A stretch of DNA of 64,000 bases from Desulfobacteraceae bacterium Eth-SRB2. GTDB taxonomy: Bacteria; Desulfobacterota; Desulfobacteria; Desulfobacterales; UBA11574. Location: contig RPGQ01000004.1 of NCBI GenBank assembly GCA_004193595.1, positions 56,809-120,808 of the forward strand, given 5' to 3'. Every line of letters begins with the position of its first letter. The first letter of the stretch is position 1. The notes below the pieces were generated by a model. The model had not been told where the DNA came from. It searched no databases and saw only the letters and a program-made list of their open reading frames with translations. Both the position numbers and the translations under genes were made by a program. Positions 53,414 to 63,082 of this stretch are shown here, one piece after another.

Positions 53414-53872
53414 TTATGTTCTCAAATAAAAGCCCAACTCCGATTTAAATGATTTCGGTCCGCTAAATTTTGTGCCGATCATTTTATCTTTCACCCATAT
53501 CACCTTAACGAGAATGTTTATTTCTGATCTCATTTGGTTATCTAACTTAAATTTTACTTCCAATTTATCATCTATCGAAATTTGATCTGATCCTAAATTT
53601 ACAAACCGAATTCCATTCATTGAAAGGTCTTCAACGATTATTTCTCCCTTTTTCCCTTTTCCGTTATTATGGTATTCGCCGGCGAGTCTGACTTTCTTGC
53701 GGTAGTTTTTTCGAAATTCGATGGTGAACCCAAAGACCTCGCCACATCGGCATTTGCCCTTCACGCGCTTTTGAGTATTCTTGAAATTCGTCATATCTAT
53801 TTGTTTCGTAAAGGCGCATTTGGGACATATTATCGTTGCTTGATTGTCATCGTTTACATAAATCTTTTTCAT
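53414..53872 (-). CDS. Zinc-ribbon plus PilZ domain protein, copy 2
   Basis: 152 residues, the same length and layout as the 51064 protein: CPKCAFTKQ...CRCGEVF, RKNYRKKVRLAGEY, DLSMNGIRF, then a matching C-terminus (ELGFYLRT versus DLGVYLRK). It lies 17 bp ahead of the dehydrogenase on the same strand, so the two are co-transcribed and c-di-GMP control of the polysaccharide precursor enzyme is plausible. Confidence 0.75.
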   Translation of the reverse strand: MKKIYVNDDNQATIICPKCAFTKQIDMTNFKNTQKRVKGKCRCGEVFGFTIEFRKNYRKKVRLAGEYHNNGKGKKGEIIVEDLSMNGIRFVNLGSDQISIDDKLEVKFKLDNQMRSEINILVKVIWVKDKMIGTKFSGPKSFKSELGFYLRT

Positions 53873-53900
53873 AAATTTATCCTTTTTTCACATAAAATAT

Positions 53901-53968
53901 GAGCTTGTATTATGGAGTTGCTGATTATTCATGGAGCTATTGAATCGAAAAAGCTTCCCGACCCCTCA
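53901..53968 (+). repeat. MITE-like element, right half only
   Basis: GAGTTGCTGATTATTCATGG then AGCTATTGAATCG...CTTCCCGACCCCTCA matches the right arm of 9114-9391. The left arm is absent. It lies just upstream of the second PilZ gene. Confidence 0.65.
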
Positions 53969-54140
53969 TTAAAATTATAGCATTACAGCACTTTTTGTGC
54001 CAAAAAACTTGAAAATAAGTTTATATCAATAACGATAAATAGTTATGCTGCTTAACTGTGGTTCCAAATAAAGTTTTGACATAATTCTTTTATCATAAAC
54101 TTAACGATGTGTCAGAAAATTGACGGGATATAATTGTATT

Positions 54141-54176
54141 AAGTTCTGGTGAATTAAATGTTGATATGAACCCGCC
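54141..54176 (-). repeat. Short dispersed repeat E, copy
   Basis: AAGTTCTGGTGAATTAAATG then TTGATATGAACCCGCC is the reverse complement of the 10183-10231 element with few changes. Confidence 0.55.
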
Positions 54177-54407
54177 CACGGTTAACAAAATATAACCCAT
54201 CAAAAACTCAGACTCGTGTCCATCCATAAATGAGGATTTTTATTCAAGATCAAGGCATGTGAAAAAAATAAACATCCCCGTACGACCTGACGGCCCTGTC
54301 CCGGTATTTTCACGGGGACCTACGGGACCCCGATAACGGGATTTACGCTTTGCTCCAACAGGCAGGCATATGTTTAATATTCCGAGGATTTATTCGCCAC
54401 CGAACTT

Positions 54408-54585
54408 TGATGAACTCGTAAAAAGTCCGATTTAGACGGTTTCGTAATAAGTTCAAACTCCCCCGCCAAACATAGGCGGGATAAAAAGGCGTCGCAAATT
54501 TTGTAATCATGATGAGGTCTTATCATACGTTGAATGATTGCGAAATGCAGCACAACGCAGAAGTTGGACTTTTTACAAGACCGTC
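54408..54585 (+). repeat. 151-bp palindromic element, copy 2 (with 27-bp flank)
   Basis: 54435-54585 is 151 bp, identical in length to the copies at 43202 and 58475. Same inverted ends (GACGGTTTCGTAATAAGTTC and GGACTTTTTACAAGACCGTC) and the same 27-bp left flank. The 53969-54695 spacer holds this, a short repeat E copy and no gene. Confidence 0.85.
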
Positions 54586-54695
54586 AACTTTGGCGAATTA
54601 ATTTTTTGAACATAACGCTAAGATTGGGCCCCGGTTAAATATTAAATACGGATTTAACTGGGCAAGCAAAAAGACCATTTATGGATGGACAATAA

Positions 54696-55130
54696 CTAAA
54701 ACGCTCCCAGCTGGCAGTGCTTTATCTTGACCCCCATGGCTTCGCAGGCACCGCTGACTTTCATTTTGTGCATTTTAAATCGCAAGGCGATATCCCATGC
54801 GCTCTTGCATGGAAGTCGTCCCTGGACCAGCGCGTCAGAAATGGCATTTTTTAAATCTTCGGTTACCGTATGTTGAGGCTTCACAATCCTTTTTTTTGGC
54901 TGATACCCAAACAATCCCAGTTGGCATTTTACCAGCCTATAATTAATCAGGTCAACGGTCATACCCACCGCATCTGCTGACACTTGCAGCTCTTTTGCTA
55001 TTTCAAAAGCAACCGCACAAGGAATTTCATTTTTATTAGTCCTTTTTAAAATCTCATTTTTAATTAAACGGTCCGGTTTTGCATCCGGCCCGTGTTTTTC
55101 CACAAATCTTTTTCCATTTTGCAGATCCAT
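54696..55130 (-). CDS. Hypothetical protein with two CQLG repeats
   Basis: 144 residues made of two homologous halves: residues about 36-75 (IPCAVAFEIAKELQVSADAVGMTVD...YRLVKCQLGLFG) and 104-144 (LPCKSAWDIALRFKMHKMKVSGACE...VKIKHCQLGAF). Each unit has a PC-x2-A start, an HTH-like helical pair and a CQLG-x-F end, so two Cys per unit. It may bind DNA or metal; no known family recalled. AAAGGAGAAAGG site upstream. Alone between repeats. Confidence 0.65.
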   Translation of the reverse strand: MDLQNGKRFVEKHGPDAKPDRLIKNEILKRTNKNEIPCAVAFEIAKELQVSADAVGMTVDLINYRLVKCQLGLFGYQPKKRIVKPQHTVTEDLKNAISDALVQGRLPCKSAWDIALRFKMHKMKVSGACEAMGVKIKHCQLGAF

Positions 55131-55296
55131 TACCTTTCTCCTTTTATAATTTATATCTCGGGAATTTTACAAAAGAATTGAGTTGCCTATAAATATTTTG
55201 GCTTCCTTTTCAAGATGAAATTTACCAACAACCCATTTTTCCATTTTCCAAAGCTCCAGACCCGGACCGTAATTATAGGCTCCTAATCATAGAACC

Positions 55297-55500
55297 TAAA
55301 ATCTGCATTAACTATTTTCGAAAGAGATAAATTTGAAATAATTACAATGCGCTAAATAGATGTTCTTATCAATATCCGCACACCGATAACGGGCCAAATA
55401 AAAGGATGAAATCCGTATTAGATTTCAAAAAAAGTTAACCCTTCGGGAGCCTCGTCTCAACCGGATCTACTGCGTTATCAATCGATTGCAGTATTACAAT
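55297..55500 (+). repeat. Dispersed ~200-bp repeat C, copy 2
   Basis: Same orientation as 46955-47152. The 3' third (TTATCAATCGATTGCAGTATTACAAT) differs more. The rest of the 740-bp gap (55131-55870) contains a TTCCATCATTTCAATT tract near 55640, resembling 63255-63300, and no supported gene. Confidence 0.65.
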
Positions 55501-55870
55501 ACGGCTGCACGATTGATGCCTTGTATATCCGGCAGATACAAGGCTTGCAGAATTTAGGTAAAACTATTATGTCTGGGACATTTCAATCACAAATTCACCT
55601 CACAGGCCCGTCGCAAAATGGCAGACCATCATTCCGGTATTCCATCATTTCAATTAGGGTGAGGCCCCTAAGTTTTTATACTACCATATTTTTTATAAGC
55701 CAAATACAAAATCTGTATTTTTCTTGAACTTAAAAGATCTGTCTGCTAATTATATGTTTTGATATATTTTGCTAAAATTTTATAAAAGCATGTTTAATAA
55801 ACACATAAAACGTATTTTGCGAGCAAATCATACGGGTTATGATACTATTACATATTAATAACAAACGGTT

Positions 55871-56953
55871 ATGCCTTTTTTAATAAAACGAAAAAATACA
55901 TGCCCAATTAAGGTCGGAAATGTTCCGGTGGGCGGCAATGCGCCTGTTGCGGTCCAGTCCATGACAAATACATTTACTCAAGATGTTCCGGCCACTGTTT
56001 CACAAATTCAGCGCCTGGAAAGGGCCGGATGTGAAATTGTAAGGGTGGCCGTACCTGACCCGGAGGCGGCTGAAGCAATTTCTTCAATAAAGGAACAAGT
56101 ATCTATCCCGATAATAGCTGACATACATTTTGATTATCGTTTGGCCATGGCTGCGGTAAAGGCAGGTGCTGACGGGCTGAGACTCAATCCCGGCAATATC
56201 GGTAGTAATAAAAAAATAAAAGCGGTTGTTGACTGCGCAAAGACTTTTAATATCCCCATTAGAATCGGGGTGAATTCCGGCTCCCTTGAAAAAGACATCC
56301 TGAAGAAACATAACGGGGCAAGCGCAGAAGCCATGGTTGAAAGTGCCCTGCGGCATATTGATTTAATAAAGTCATTGGATTTTCACAATATAAAAATTTC
56401 GATTAAGGCCTCTGATGTACATCGAACCGTAGAGGCTTACAGGCTCCTTTCCTCAAAAACTGATTTGCCGCTTCATGTGGGGGTAACAGAGGCGGGAGGG
56501 CTTTATTCAGGAATCGTCAAGTCGTCCCTGGGCATCGGAATGCTTCTTGCGGAGGGTATCGGAGATACCATCCGTGTCTCTTTAACACGGGATCCGGTTG
56601 AAGAGGTTAGGGTTGGATATGAAATTCTGAAAGCACTTGATATCCGGCGCTATGGGCCGGACATTATATCATGCCCGACTTGCGGGCGCTGTAAAATCGA
56701 TCTCTTTAATATTGTGGAACGTATTGAAAAAGCGTTATTATTAAACCCCTTGCCCATTAAACTTGCCATCATGGGCTGCGTTGTAAACGGGCCGGGAGAA
56801 GCCAAGGAGGCGGACCTCGGTATCGCCGGCGGGGACGGCACCGGGATTCTGTTCAAGAAAGGAAAGGTCATAAAAAAATTTCCTGAAGAGAAACTTGTTG
56901 AGGTTTTACTGGCTGAAGTTGAAAAATTTGATAATTATAGGAATTCTGAATGA
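55871..56953 (+). CDS. ispG: 4-hydroxy-3-methylbut-2-en-1-yl diphosphate synthase
   Basis: 360 residues. Opening VPVGGNAPVAVQSMTNTFT, ADIHFDYRLA, RLNPGNIG, and the C-terminal [4Fe-4S] ligands in CPTCGRCKID and MGCVVNGPGEAKEAD. Penultimate step of the MEP isoprenoid pathway. It overlaps proS by 4 bp (ATGA). Confidence 0.95.
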   Translation: MPFLIKRKNTCPIKVGNVPVGGNAPVAVQSMTNTFTQDVPATVSQIQRLERAGCEIVRVAVPDPEAAEAISSIKEQVSIPIIADIHFDYRLAMAAVKAGADGLRLNPGNIGSNKKIKAVVDCAKTFNIPIRIGVNSGSLEKDILKKHNGASAEAMVESALRHIDLIKSLDFHNIKISIKASDVHRTVEAYRLLSSKTDLPLHVGVTEAGGLYSGIVKSSLGIGMLLAEGIGDTIRVSLTRDPVEEVRVGYEILKALDIRRYGPDIISCPTCGRCKIDLFNIVERIEKALLLNPLPIKLAIMGCVVNGPGEAKEADLGIAGGDGTGILFKKGKVIKKFPEEKLVEVLLAEVEKFDNYRNSE

Positions 56954-58470
56954 AAAAACAAAACAAAACTGCGATAACCCCTACTCGATCTGAAGATTAT
57001 TCTGAATGGTACCAGCAGGTGGTCAAGGCGTCCCAAATGGCAGATCAATCACCCGTAAGAGGATGCATGGTGATAAAACCCTGGGGGTATGCGCTCTGGG
57101 AAAATATAATGCGCGTACTCGATGATATGTTCAAAGAGACAGGGGTTAAAAATGCGTATTTCCCTCTTTTTATACCACTTTCTTTTCTTGAAAAAGAGGC
57201 CGAACATGTGGAAGGCTTCGCAAAAGAATGCGCGGTTGTTACCCACCACCGACTTGAAAAAGGGGTTAACGGCGGTCTGGAACCCGCGGGAATGCTTAAT
57301 GAACCTCTGGTTGTACGACCGACTTCTGAAACCATCATTGGAGATTCATTCTCCAAGTGGGTTTCAAGTTATCGCGATCTTCCCCTCCTTATAAACCAGT
57401 GGGCAAATGTTGTCCGATGGGAGATGCGAACCCGTGTATTTTTAAGGACCAGTGAATTTCTGTGGCAAGAAGGACACACGGTCCATGCCACAGCAGAAGA
57501 AGCCGTTGAACGGACTCAAATGATGCTCGATATTTATACCAGGTTTGTCGAAGAATACCTGGCCATCCCGGTAATCAAGGGGAGAAAGACGGCCTCGGAA
57601 AGATTTCCCGGAGCCGTAGATACCTTGTGCATTGAAGCAATGATGCAGGACAGAAAAGGACTCCAGGCCGGCACCTCACACTTTTTGGGGCAGAATTTTG
57701 CCAAAGCTTCTGAAATAACGTTCCAGTCTTCCATAGAAAAAGAGGAATATGCCTGGACCACTTCATGGGGAGCATCCACTCGCCTGATCGGCGGGCTCAT
57801 AATGACCCATGGGGATGATGATGGAATCATTCTTCCGCCCAGGGTTGCATCTTCACATGTGGTTCTGATGCCCATAATCCGAACCCCTGAGGACAGGACG
57901 ACCGTTATGACCTATGTTGAAAGCCTGGCAAAAGAACTGAGAGATAAATTTTATTACCACCGCCGTCTTGAAGTGGAAATTGACGATCGCGAGATCGGGG
58001 GCGCCAGAGGATGGGAATGGATTAAAAAAGGAATACCGTTACGGGTTGAAATCGGTCCCAGAGACATTGCCGACAATTCTGTATATGTTGGAAGGAGAGA
58101 TAAGGGGCACAGAGAAAGAACATCGATTAAAAGGGATCGTTTTGTTGGAGAAATAACACATATCCTGGACGAAATACAGCAGACTCTTTTTGATCGTGCC
58201 CTGTTGTTTAGAAAAACACATTCCATAACCCTGGACGATAAAAAAGAATTTTACAAATTTTTCACCCCGGAAAACCCCGAACAGCCTGAAATTCATGGGG
58301 GATTCGCATTGTCACACTGGTGCGGGGAAGATCGTTGCGAATCGAAAATAAAAGAAGCTCTCAGTGTTACCATCAGATGCATCCCGCTGTCCGGCCCATC
58401 GGAAAAAGGTAAGTGTATATATTGCGGCGGACCGAGCAGCGGGCGGGTAGTATTTGCAAAGGCATATTAA
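56950..58470 (+). CDS. proS: Prolyl-tRNA synthetase, short archaeal/eukaryote-like type
   Basis: 506 residues without the ~180-residue insertion of bacterial ProRS. It has the class II motifs ([52 protein letters not shown]), [14 protein letters not shown], and the ProX-type C-terminal zinc domain with Cys residues (CGEDRCE...CIYCGG). This type is shared by archaea, eukaryotes and some bacteria including many anaerobes. Coupled to ispG. Confidence 0.94.
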   Translation: [506 protein letters not shown]

Positions 58471-58474
58471 TCTT

Positions 58475-58650
58475 GACGGTTTCGTAAAAAGTCCAACTTC
58501 TGCGTTGTGCTGCATTTCGTAATCATTCAACGTACGAAAAGTACGCCTCATGATTACAAAATTTGCGACGCCTTTTTATCCCGCCTATGTTTGGCGGGGG
58601 AGTTTGGACTTTTTACGAAACCGTCTAAATCCGACTTTTTACGAAAGCAT
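58475..58650 (-). repeat. 151-bp palindromic element, copy 3 (inverted)
   Basis: 58475-58625 has perfect 22-bp ends (GACGGTTTCGTAAAAAGTCC then AA, and its complement). The extra flank (TAAATCCGACTTTTTACGA) is on the right, as expected for an inverted copy. It starts 4 bp after the proS stop and ends 10 bp before the relA start, filling the gap, so it may act as a terminator or mRNA-processing hairpin there. Confidence 0.88.
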
Positions 58651-58659
58651 TAATCTTCG

Positions 58660-60807
58660 ATGATTCGTATCAATGACATAATCGATAAAATTACCGCATA
58701 TTTCCCGGATGTGGATCTGGATATCATAGACCGTGCCTATATTTACTCGGCTAGGGTCCACGATGGACAGGTTCGTCTGTCCGGAGAGCCCTATCTTTCT
58801 CATCCCCTGGAAGTCGCCGGCATTCTGGCTGATATGAAACTCGATGTTATCAGCGTTGCGTCCGGCCTGTTGCATGATGTAATTGAGGATACCCATGCCA
58901 CTCCGGAAGAAATCAATGCTATGTTCGGCGACGAAATCACACATATTGTCTCTGGGGTAACCAAGTTGAGTGCGCTTCCTTTTAGTAGCAGCTCTCAAGC
59001 ACGCCAGGCCGAAAGTATCAGAAAGATGATTCTTGCCATGGCGGACGATATCCGGGTCATACTCATCAAGCTTGCGGACCGGCTTCATAATATGAGGACA
59101 CTCCAGTTTCACTCGGAGAAAAAAAGGAGAAGAATAGCGCAGGAAACCCTTGATATCTATGCTGCTATTGCAGCCCGTCTTGGTATTTACTGGATAAAAA
59201 AGGAGCTGGAAGACACCTCGTTTATGTATCTTCAACCTGAAGAATATTCTAAAATAGAAAGTTATGTCAACCAAGACAGGGAAGAGGGCGAAAAATACAT
59301 CGAAACCGTTAAAAGCTTCATTCAGAAAAAAATGGATGAGCACAATTTGAAATGCGAAGTTCTGGGAAGATATAAGAATTTTTACAGCATCTATAAAAAA
59401 ATGGTTTCCCAGAACCTTGAATTTGAAGAAGTGTACGATATTATTGCATTCAGGATAATCCTCGATACAATACCTCAGTGCTATGAAGTTCTGGGTTCAA
59501 TACACTCCCTCTGGAAACCGGTTGCCAAAAAGTTCAAAGATTATATCGGTGTTCCAAAAGCCAATATGTACCAAGCCTTACACACAACAGTTATTGGGCC
59601 TTTTGGTGAACGAATAGAGATACAGATACGAACCCGGGAAATGGATAAGGTCGCCAAATCCGGCATTGCCGCTCACTGGAGCTACAAGGAAGGTGGAAGT
59701 TTTGATGAAAAGATGACCAAAACATTTTCCTGGATTCAAAACCTTGTAGAACACCAGGAAGATTTCAGAGATCCGGATGAATTTCTGGAAAATGTTCGAA
59801 TCGATCTCTTTCCTGATGAAGTTTACGTTTATACTCCCCGAGGAGAAATAAAATCCTTACCCAGAGGCGCCACGCCGGTCGATTTTGCTTTTTTAATTCA
59901 TACAGAAGTCGGAAATCAATGCGCCGGAGCCAAGGTAAACGGCCGTATTGTTCCCCTTCAATATGAATTAAAAACTGGAGACACTGTTGAAATTTTTACA
60001 TCAAAGAAGGGCCATCCGAGCAAGGACTGGTTGAATTTTGTCAAGACGGTCAAGGCCCGTTCCAGAATAAGACAGTGGATCAAAATCCAGGAAAAAGAAC
60101 GGAGCATTTCCCTTGGCCGGGAGATGTGCGAAAAGGCTTTTCGCAAATACCGTCTTAATTTTAATGCGCTTTTGAAATCAGAAGAGATGGATAAGGTTGT
60201 TGAGCATTTTGGCTTTAAGCATATCGATGATCTAATTGCAAGTGTGGGTTATGGTAAAATTACCCCTTTGCAGATCGTACGAAAAATTACCCCAAAACCC
60301 GATGAGGAAAAAGAGCACAAATCGCTCTTGAACAAAATCATAGGCCGTGTACGGAAGAAAAAGCCAAGAGAAGGTGTGGTTGTAAAGGGTGTTGATGATA
60401 TTCTGATAAAGTTCGGCAAGTGCTGCCAGCCGGTTCCCGGAGATCCGATTACAGGGTATATCACCAGGGGCTACGGCGTTACCGTTCACAGAACCAGCTG
60501 TGTCAACGCTCTGAAAATGAGCCCCGAACGGCAAATAGACGTAGAATGGAACGTAGATATTGCAGATACATATCCTGTAAAAATTCGAATTCGATCTTAC
60601 GACAGAGTCGGATTACTGGCGGATATTACATCGAATATCAGCAAAAATGGTGCCAATATACTCAGCGCACATACGGAAACCCAGGAAAGTAAAATCGTTG
60701 ACATCTATTTTACCATAGCCGTTAAAAATACCGAACATTTAAAAAAAGTTCTATCGGCCATTAGGAAAATAAAACACATTCAAGGAGTAAAAAGAATAGA
60801 CGCGTAG
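58660..60807 (+). CDS. relA: Bifunctional (p)ppGpp synthetase/hydrolase
   Basis: 715 residues. HD hydrolase (HDGQVRLSGEPYLSHPLEVA, LLHDVIEDT), synthetase (GRYKNFYSIYKKM, GVPKANMYQALHTTVIGPFGERIEIQIRT), TGS (YVYTPRGEIKSLPRGATPVDFAF), a zinc-finger/CC region with CCQPVPGD, and a C-terminal ACT domain (RSYDRVGLLADITSNISKNGANI). Both active sites look intact, so Rel/SpoT type. Confidence 0.95.
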   Translation: MIRINDIIDKITAYFPDVDLDIIDRAYIYSARVHDGQVRLSGEPYLSHPLEVAGILADMKLDVISVASGLLHDVIEDTHATPEEINAMFGDEITHIVSGVTKLSALPFSSSSQARQAESIRKMILAMADDIRVILIKLADRLHNMRTLQFHSEKKRRRIAQETLDIYAAIAARLGIYWIKKELEDTSFMYLQPEEYSKIESYVNQDREEGEKYIETVKSFIQKKMDEHNLKCEVLGRYKNFYSIYKKMVSQNLEFEEVYDIIAFRIILDTIPQCYEVLGSIHSLWKPVAKKFKDYIGVPKANMYQALHTTVIGPFGERIEIQIRTREMDKVAKSGIAAHWSYKEGGSFDEKMTKTFSWIQNLVEHQEDFRDPDEFLENVRIDLFPDEVYVYTPRGEIKSLPRGATPVDFAFLIHTEVGNQCAGAKVNGRIVPLQYELKTGDTVEIFTSKKGHPSKDWLNFVKTVKARSRIRQWIKIQEKERSISLGREMCEKAFRKYRLNFNALLKSEEMDKVVEHFGFKHIDDLIASVGYGKITPLQIVRKITPKPDEEKEHKSLLNKIIGRVRKKKPREGVVVKGVDDILIKFGKCCQPVPGDPITGYITRGYGVTVHRTSCVNALKMSPERQIDVEWNVDIADTYPVKIRIRSYDRVGLLADITSNISKNGANILSAHTETQESKIVDIYFTIAVKNTEHLKKVLSAIRKIKHIQGVKRIDA

Positions 60808-60853
60808 TCCCTTAATTGTAAATTTCATGCGATTTGATTTCGGCTCGTGTAGG

Positions 60854-61045
60854 CTAGGGCGCTTTAACCACATGACCTGATTTTATACAGTTGGTGCAGA
60901 CCATTATCCTTTTGACCCTGCCGTTATACACTGCCCGTACCCTCTGAAGGTTTGGATTAAATCGACGTTTTGTCACATTGTGGGCGTGGCTTACATTATT
61001 TCCAACAAGCGGTTTTTTTCCGCATATTTCACACATTTTGGCCAT
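60854..61045 (-). CDS. rpmB: 50S ribosomal protein L28
   Basis: 63 residues: [32 protein letters not shown] and [15 protein letters not shown]. The two CxxC pairs mark the zinc-binding form. Convergent with relA, 46 bp away. AAGGAGAAATAAT upstream. Confidence 0.95.
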   Translation of the reverse strand: MAKMCEICGKKPLVGNNVSHAHNVTKRRFNPNLQRVRAVYNGRVKRIMVCTNCIKSGHVVKAP

Positions 61046-61146
61046 TATTATTTCTCCTTATATCTTTCCGAACCAAGTTAGATACATCTTAATAAGCAGG
61101 ATGTAAAGTATTTTTCCTACCGTCTGCATTGAGTTTAGTTTATTTT

Positions 61147-61818
61147 CTATTGAGAGACCTTTTCCCCTTTTTGTTCTTTTAATGATGCCTCACAGGTGGC
61201 AATATGCTGCAAAGCCATTTGGTGGACACCCACATCAGAGTATTTGTTGAGGATTGACTTGAAACGATGTAAAGCGGCTTTATAATGTTTGCTCTTTAAA
61301 TAAAAAAGTCCGACATAAAGCTCATGCCCGGTAAGGCTTTTTAAACATTTTTTGATATGTTCTTCGGCTTTGATCGCATATAAATCTCCCGGAAACTGTT
61401 TTTTAAGACGAGTGAACGTATTAAGCGCCTTTTTAGCCGTGGTCTGATCTCTATCTATAGTATCTATCTGCTTAAAAGAACAGAGCCCCATCTTATATAT
61501 AACGTAGGGTATGGCTTCATTACGGGGATGAAGACTTTCAAACTCTTCATATGCTGCCACCGCTTCTTCATACTCTTTAATATTATAATTGGCATCGGCT
61601 ATTTTCAATTCCGCAAAAGGCACAAATTTACTGAAAGGATACCAATCTTTGAGTTTCTCAAAGGATTCTATGGATTCTTTATATTTTCCACGGTTGAATT
61701 GATCCATTCCATCACTTGCAAGTTCCTGTGCCGTTTTTTCTTCTTTGGGCTCGAACCATGCACAACCCGAAACAAAAAGCAACGAAGAAATGAGGCCGAA
61801 CATTATGATACGTTTCAT
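61147..61818 (-). CDS. bamD: Outer membrane assembly lipoprotein BamD
   Basis: 223 residues. Lipoprotein signal with Cys19 (LLFVSGCAWF), then TPR-like repeats: ELASDGMDQFNRGKYKESIESFEKLKDWYPFSKFVPFAELKIADANY. BamD is an essential part of the beta-barrel assembly complex. It sits 2 bp downstream of trxB. Confidence 0.9.
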   Translation of the reverse strand: MKRIIMFGLISSLLFVSGCAWFEPKEEKTAQELASDGMDQFNRGKYKESIESFEKLKDWYPFSKFVPFAELKIADANYNIKEYEEAVAAYEEFESLHPRNEAIPYVIYKMGLCSFKQIDTIDRDQTTAKKALNTFTRLKKQFPGDLYAIKAEEHIKKCLKSLTGHELYVGLFYLKSKHYKAALHRFKSILNKYSDVGVHQMALQHIATCEASLKEQKGEKVSQ

Positions 61819-61820
61819 TT

Positions 61821-62744
61821 TTATACGTTTTCAATATAATTTTCTGCAGAAATAGCTGCGATGGCGCCGTCGCCAACCGCAGTTGCAATCTGGCGCAACG
61901 GGGTATTTCTGACATCACCTGCGGCAAATACTCCGGCCACTGATGTCTCCGCATCTAAGCCTGCAATAATAAAACCGTTTTCATCCAGTTTTACACTATC
62001 TGCCAGGAATTTAGTGTTGGGAATTGTACCTACCCATATAAAGCATCCATCAACGGAACGTTTTGTTTTATCACCTGTTTTAACATTTTGCACGGTAATA
62101 TTTTCAACATTAGTTAAACCGCTGATATCAGTCAACACAGAATCCCATATCATTTCTATTTTTTCATTTGCCAATGCACGTTTCTGAAGAATTGCCTCAG
62201 CACGCAGTTTGTCTCTCCGATGAATGAGGTATACTTTTTTTACAAATTTGGTTAGAAACAAACTTTCCTGTACAGCGGTATCGCCGCCGCCCACAGCAGC
62301 AACAACACGGTCTTTGAAAAACGGACCATCACAGGTGGCACATGAAGAGATGCCTTTGCCGTAAAAAATATCTTCTCCGGGAACACCCAACTTTTTTGGA
62401 GAAGCACCGGTTGCTATAATTATGGTATGGCATGTGATGGTTTTGTCGTTTAAGGTGATTTTCTTAACCGGTTCGGAAAAATCTACGGAAACGACTTCAT
62501 TGTTTTCTATATTCAGATCAAATCGTTTGACCTGCTCGGTCATCTTCTGAACCAGATCGAGTCCGCTGATTCCTTCCGGAAATCCGGGATAATTTTCAAT
62601 CCAGTCGGTAATAATGACCTGCCCGCCGGGAACAATCTTTTCAATCAGGATTACATTTAATCCGCCCCGTGCCGCATAAAGACCGGCGGTGAGCCCAGCA
62701 GGGCCACCGCCGATAATGACAAGCTCATAATCGACGTTTTTCAT
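61821..62744 (-). CDS. trxB: Thioredoxin reductase
   Basis: 307 residues. FAD GGGPAGLTAGLYAARGG, active-site C135-x2-C138 (SSCATCDGPFF), NADPH VGGGDTAVQESLFL, and the C-terminal GVFAAGDVRNTPLRQIATAVGDGAIAAI. It reduces the thioredoxin encoded immediately upstream. Confidence 0.95.
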   Translation of the reverse strand: MKNVDYELVIIGGGPAGLTAGLYAARGGLNVILIEKIVPGGQVIITDWIENYPGFPEGISGLDLVQKMTEQVKRFDLNIENNEVVSVDFSEPVKKITLNDKTITCHTIIIATGASPKKLGVPGEDIFYGKGISSCATCDGPFFKDRVVAAVGGGDTAVQESLFLTKFVKKVYLIHRRDKLRAEAILQKRALANEKIEMIWDSVLTDISGLTNVENITVQNVKTGDKTKRSVDGCFIWVGTIPNTKFLADSVKLDENGFIIAGLDAETSVAGVFAAGDVRNTPLRQIATAVGDGAIAAISAENYIENV

Positions 62745-62758
62745 TGCATATTTTCCTG

Positions 62759-63082
62759 TTACACCTTATTTATAATTTCTTCGAGTTTTGATTTAGGAAC
62801 GATACCGACAATCTTATCGAGAACTTTTCCCTCTTTAAAAAAAATAAGGGTGGGAATAGATTTTATCCCGTATTTCGTCGGTGTCACCGGGTTTTCATCA
62901 ACATTACATCTCGTAAATTTGAATTTGTCGCCAAAAGCCTCGGCAAGCTCTTCAACAAGCGGCTCTATTGCCCTGCACGGACCGCACCAGGGAGCCCAAA
63001 AATCAACCAATACCGGTTTTTCAGACTGCAACACCTCGTCATCAAAGCTGCTGTCAGCTATTTCTAAAATACCTTTCGCCAT
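62759..63082 (-). CDS. trxA: Thioredoxin
   Basis: 107 residues from the ATG at 63082, which has AAAGGAA 8 bp upstream; the ATG at 63100 overlaps that site. VLVDFWAPWCGPCRAIEPL with the classical WCGPC, and cis-Pro SIPTLIFFKEG. trxA-trxB-bamD is a compact leftward unit. Confidence 0.95.
   Translation of the reverse strand: MAKGILEIADSSFDDEVLQSEKPVLVDFWAPWCGPCRAIEPLVEELAEAFGDKFKFTRCNVDENPVTPTKYGIKSIPTLIFFKEGKVLDKIVGIVPKSKLEEIINKV

Noticed and set aside
55521..55727. 68-codon frame in the gap before ispG
   Set aside because: Overlaps TTCCATCATTTCAATT-type repeats, no ribosome-binding site, no family features.
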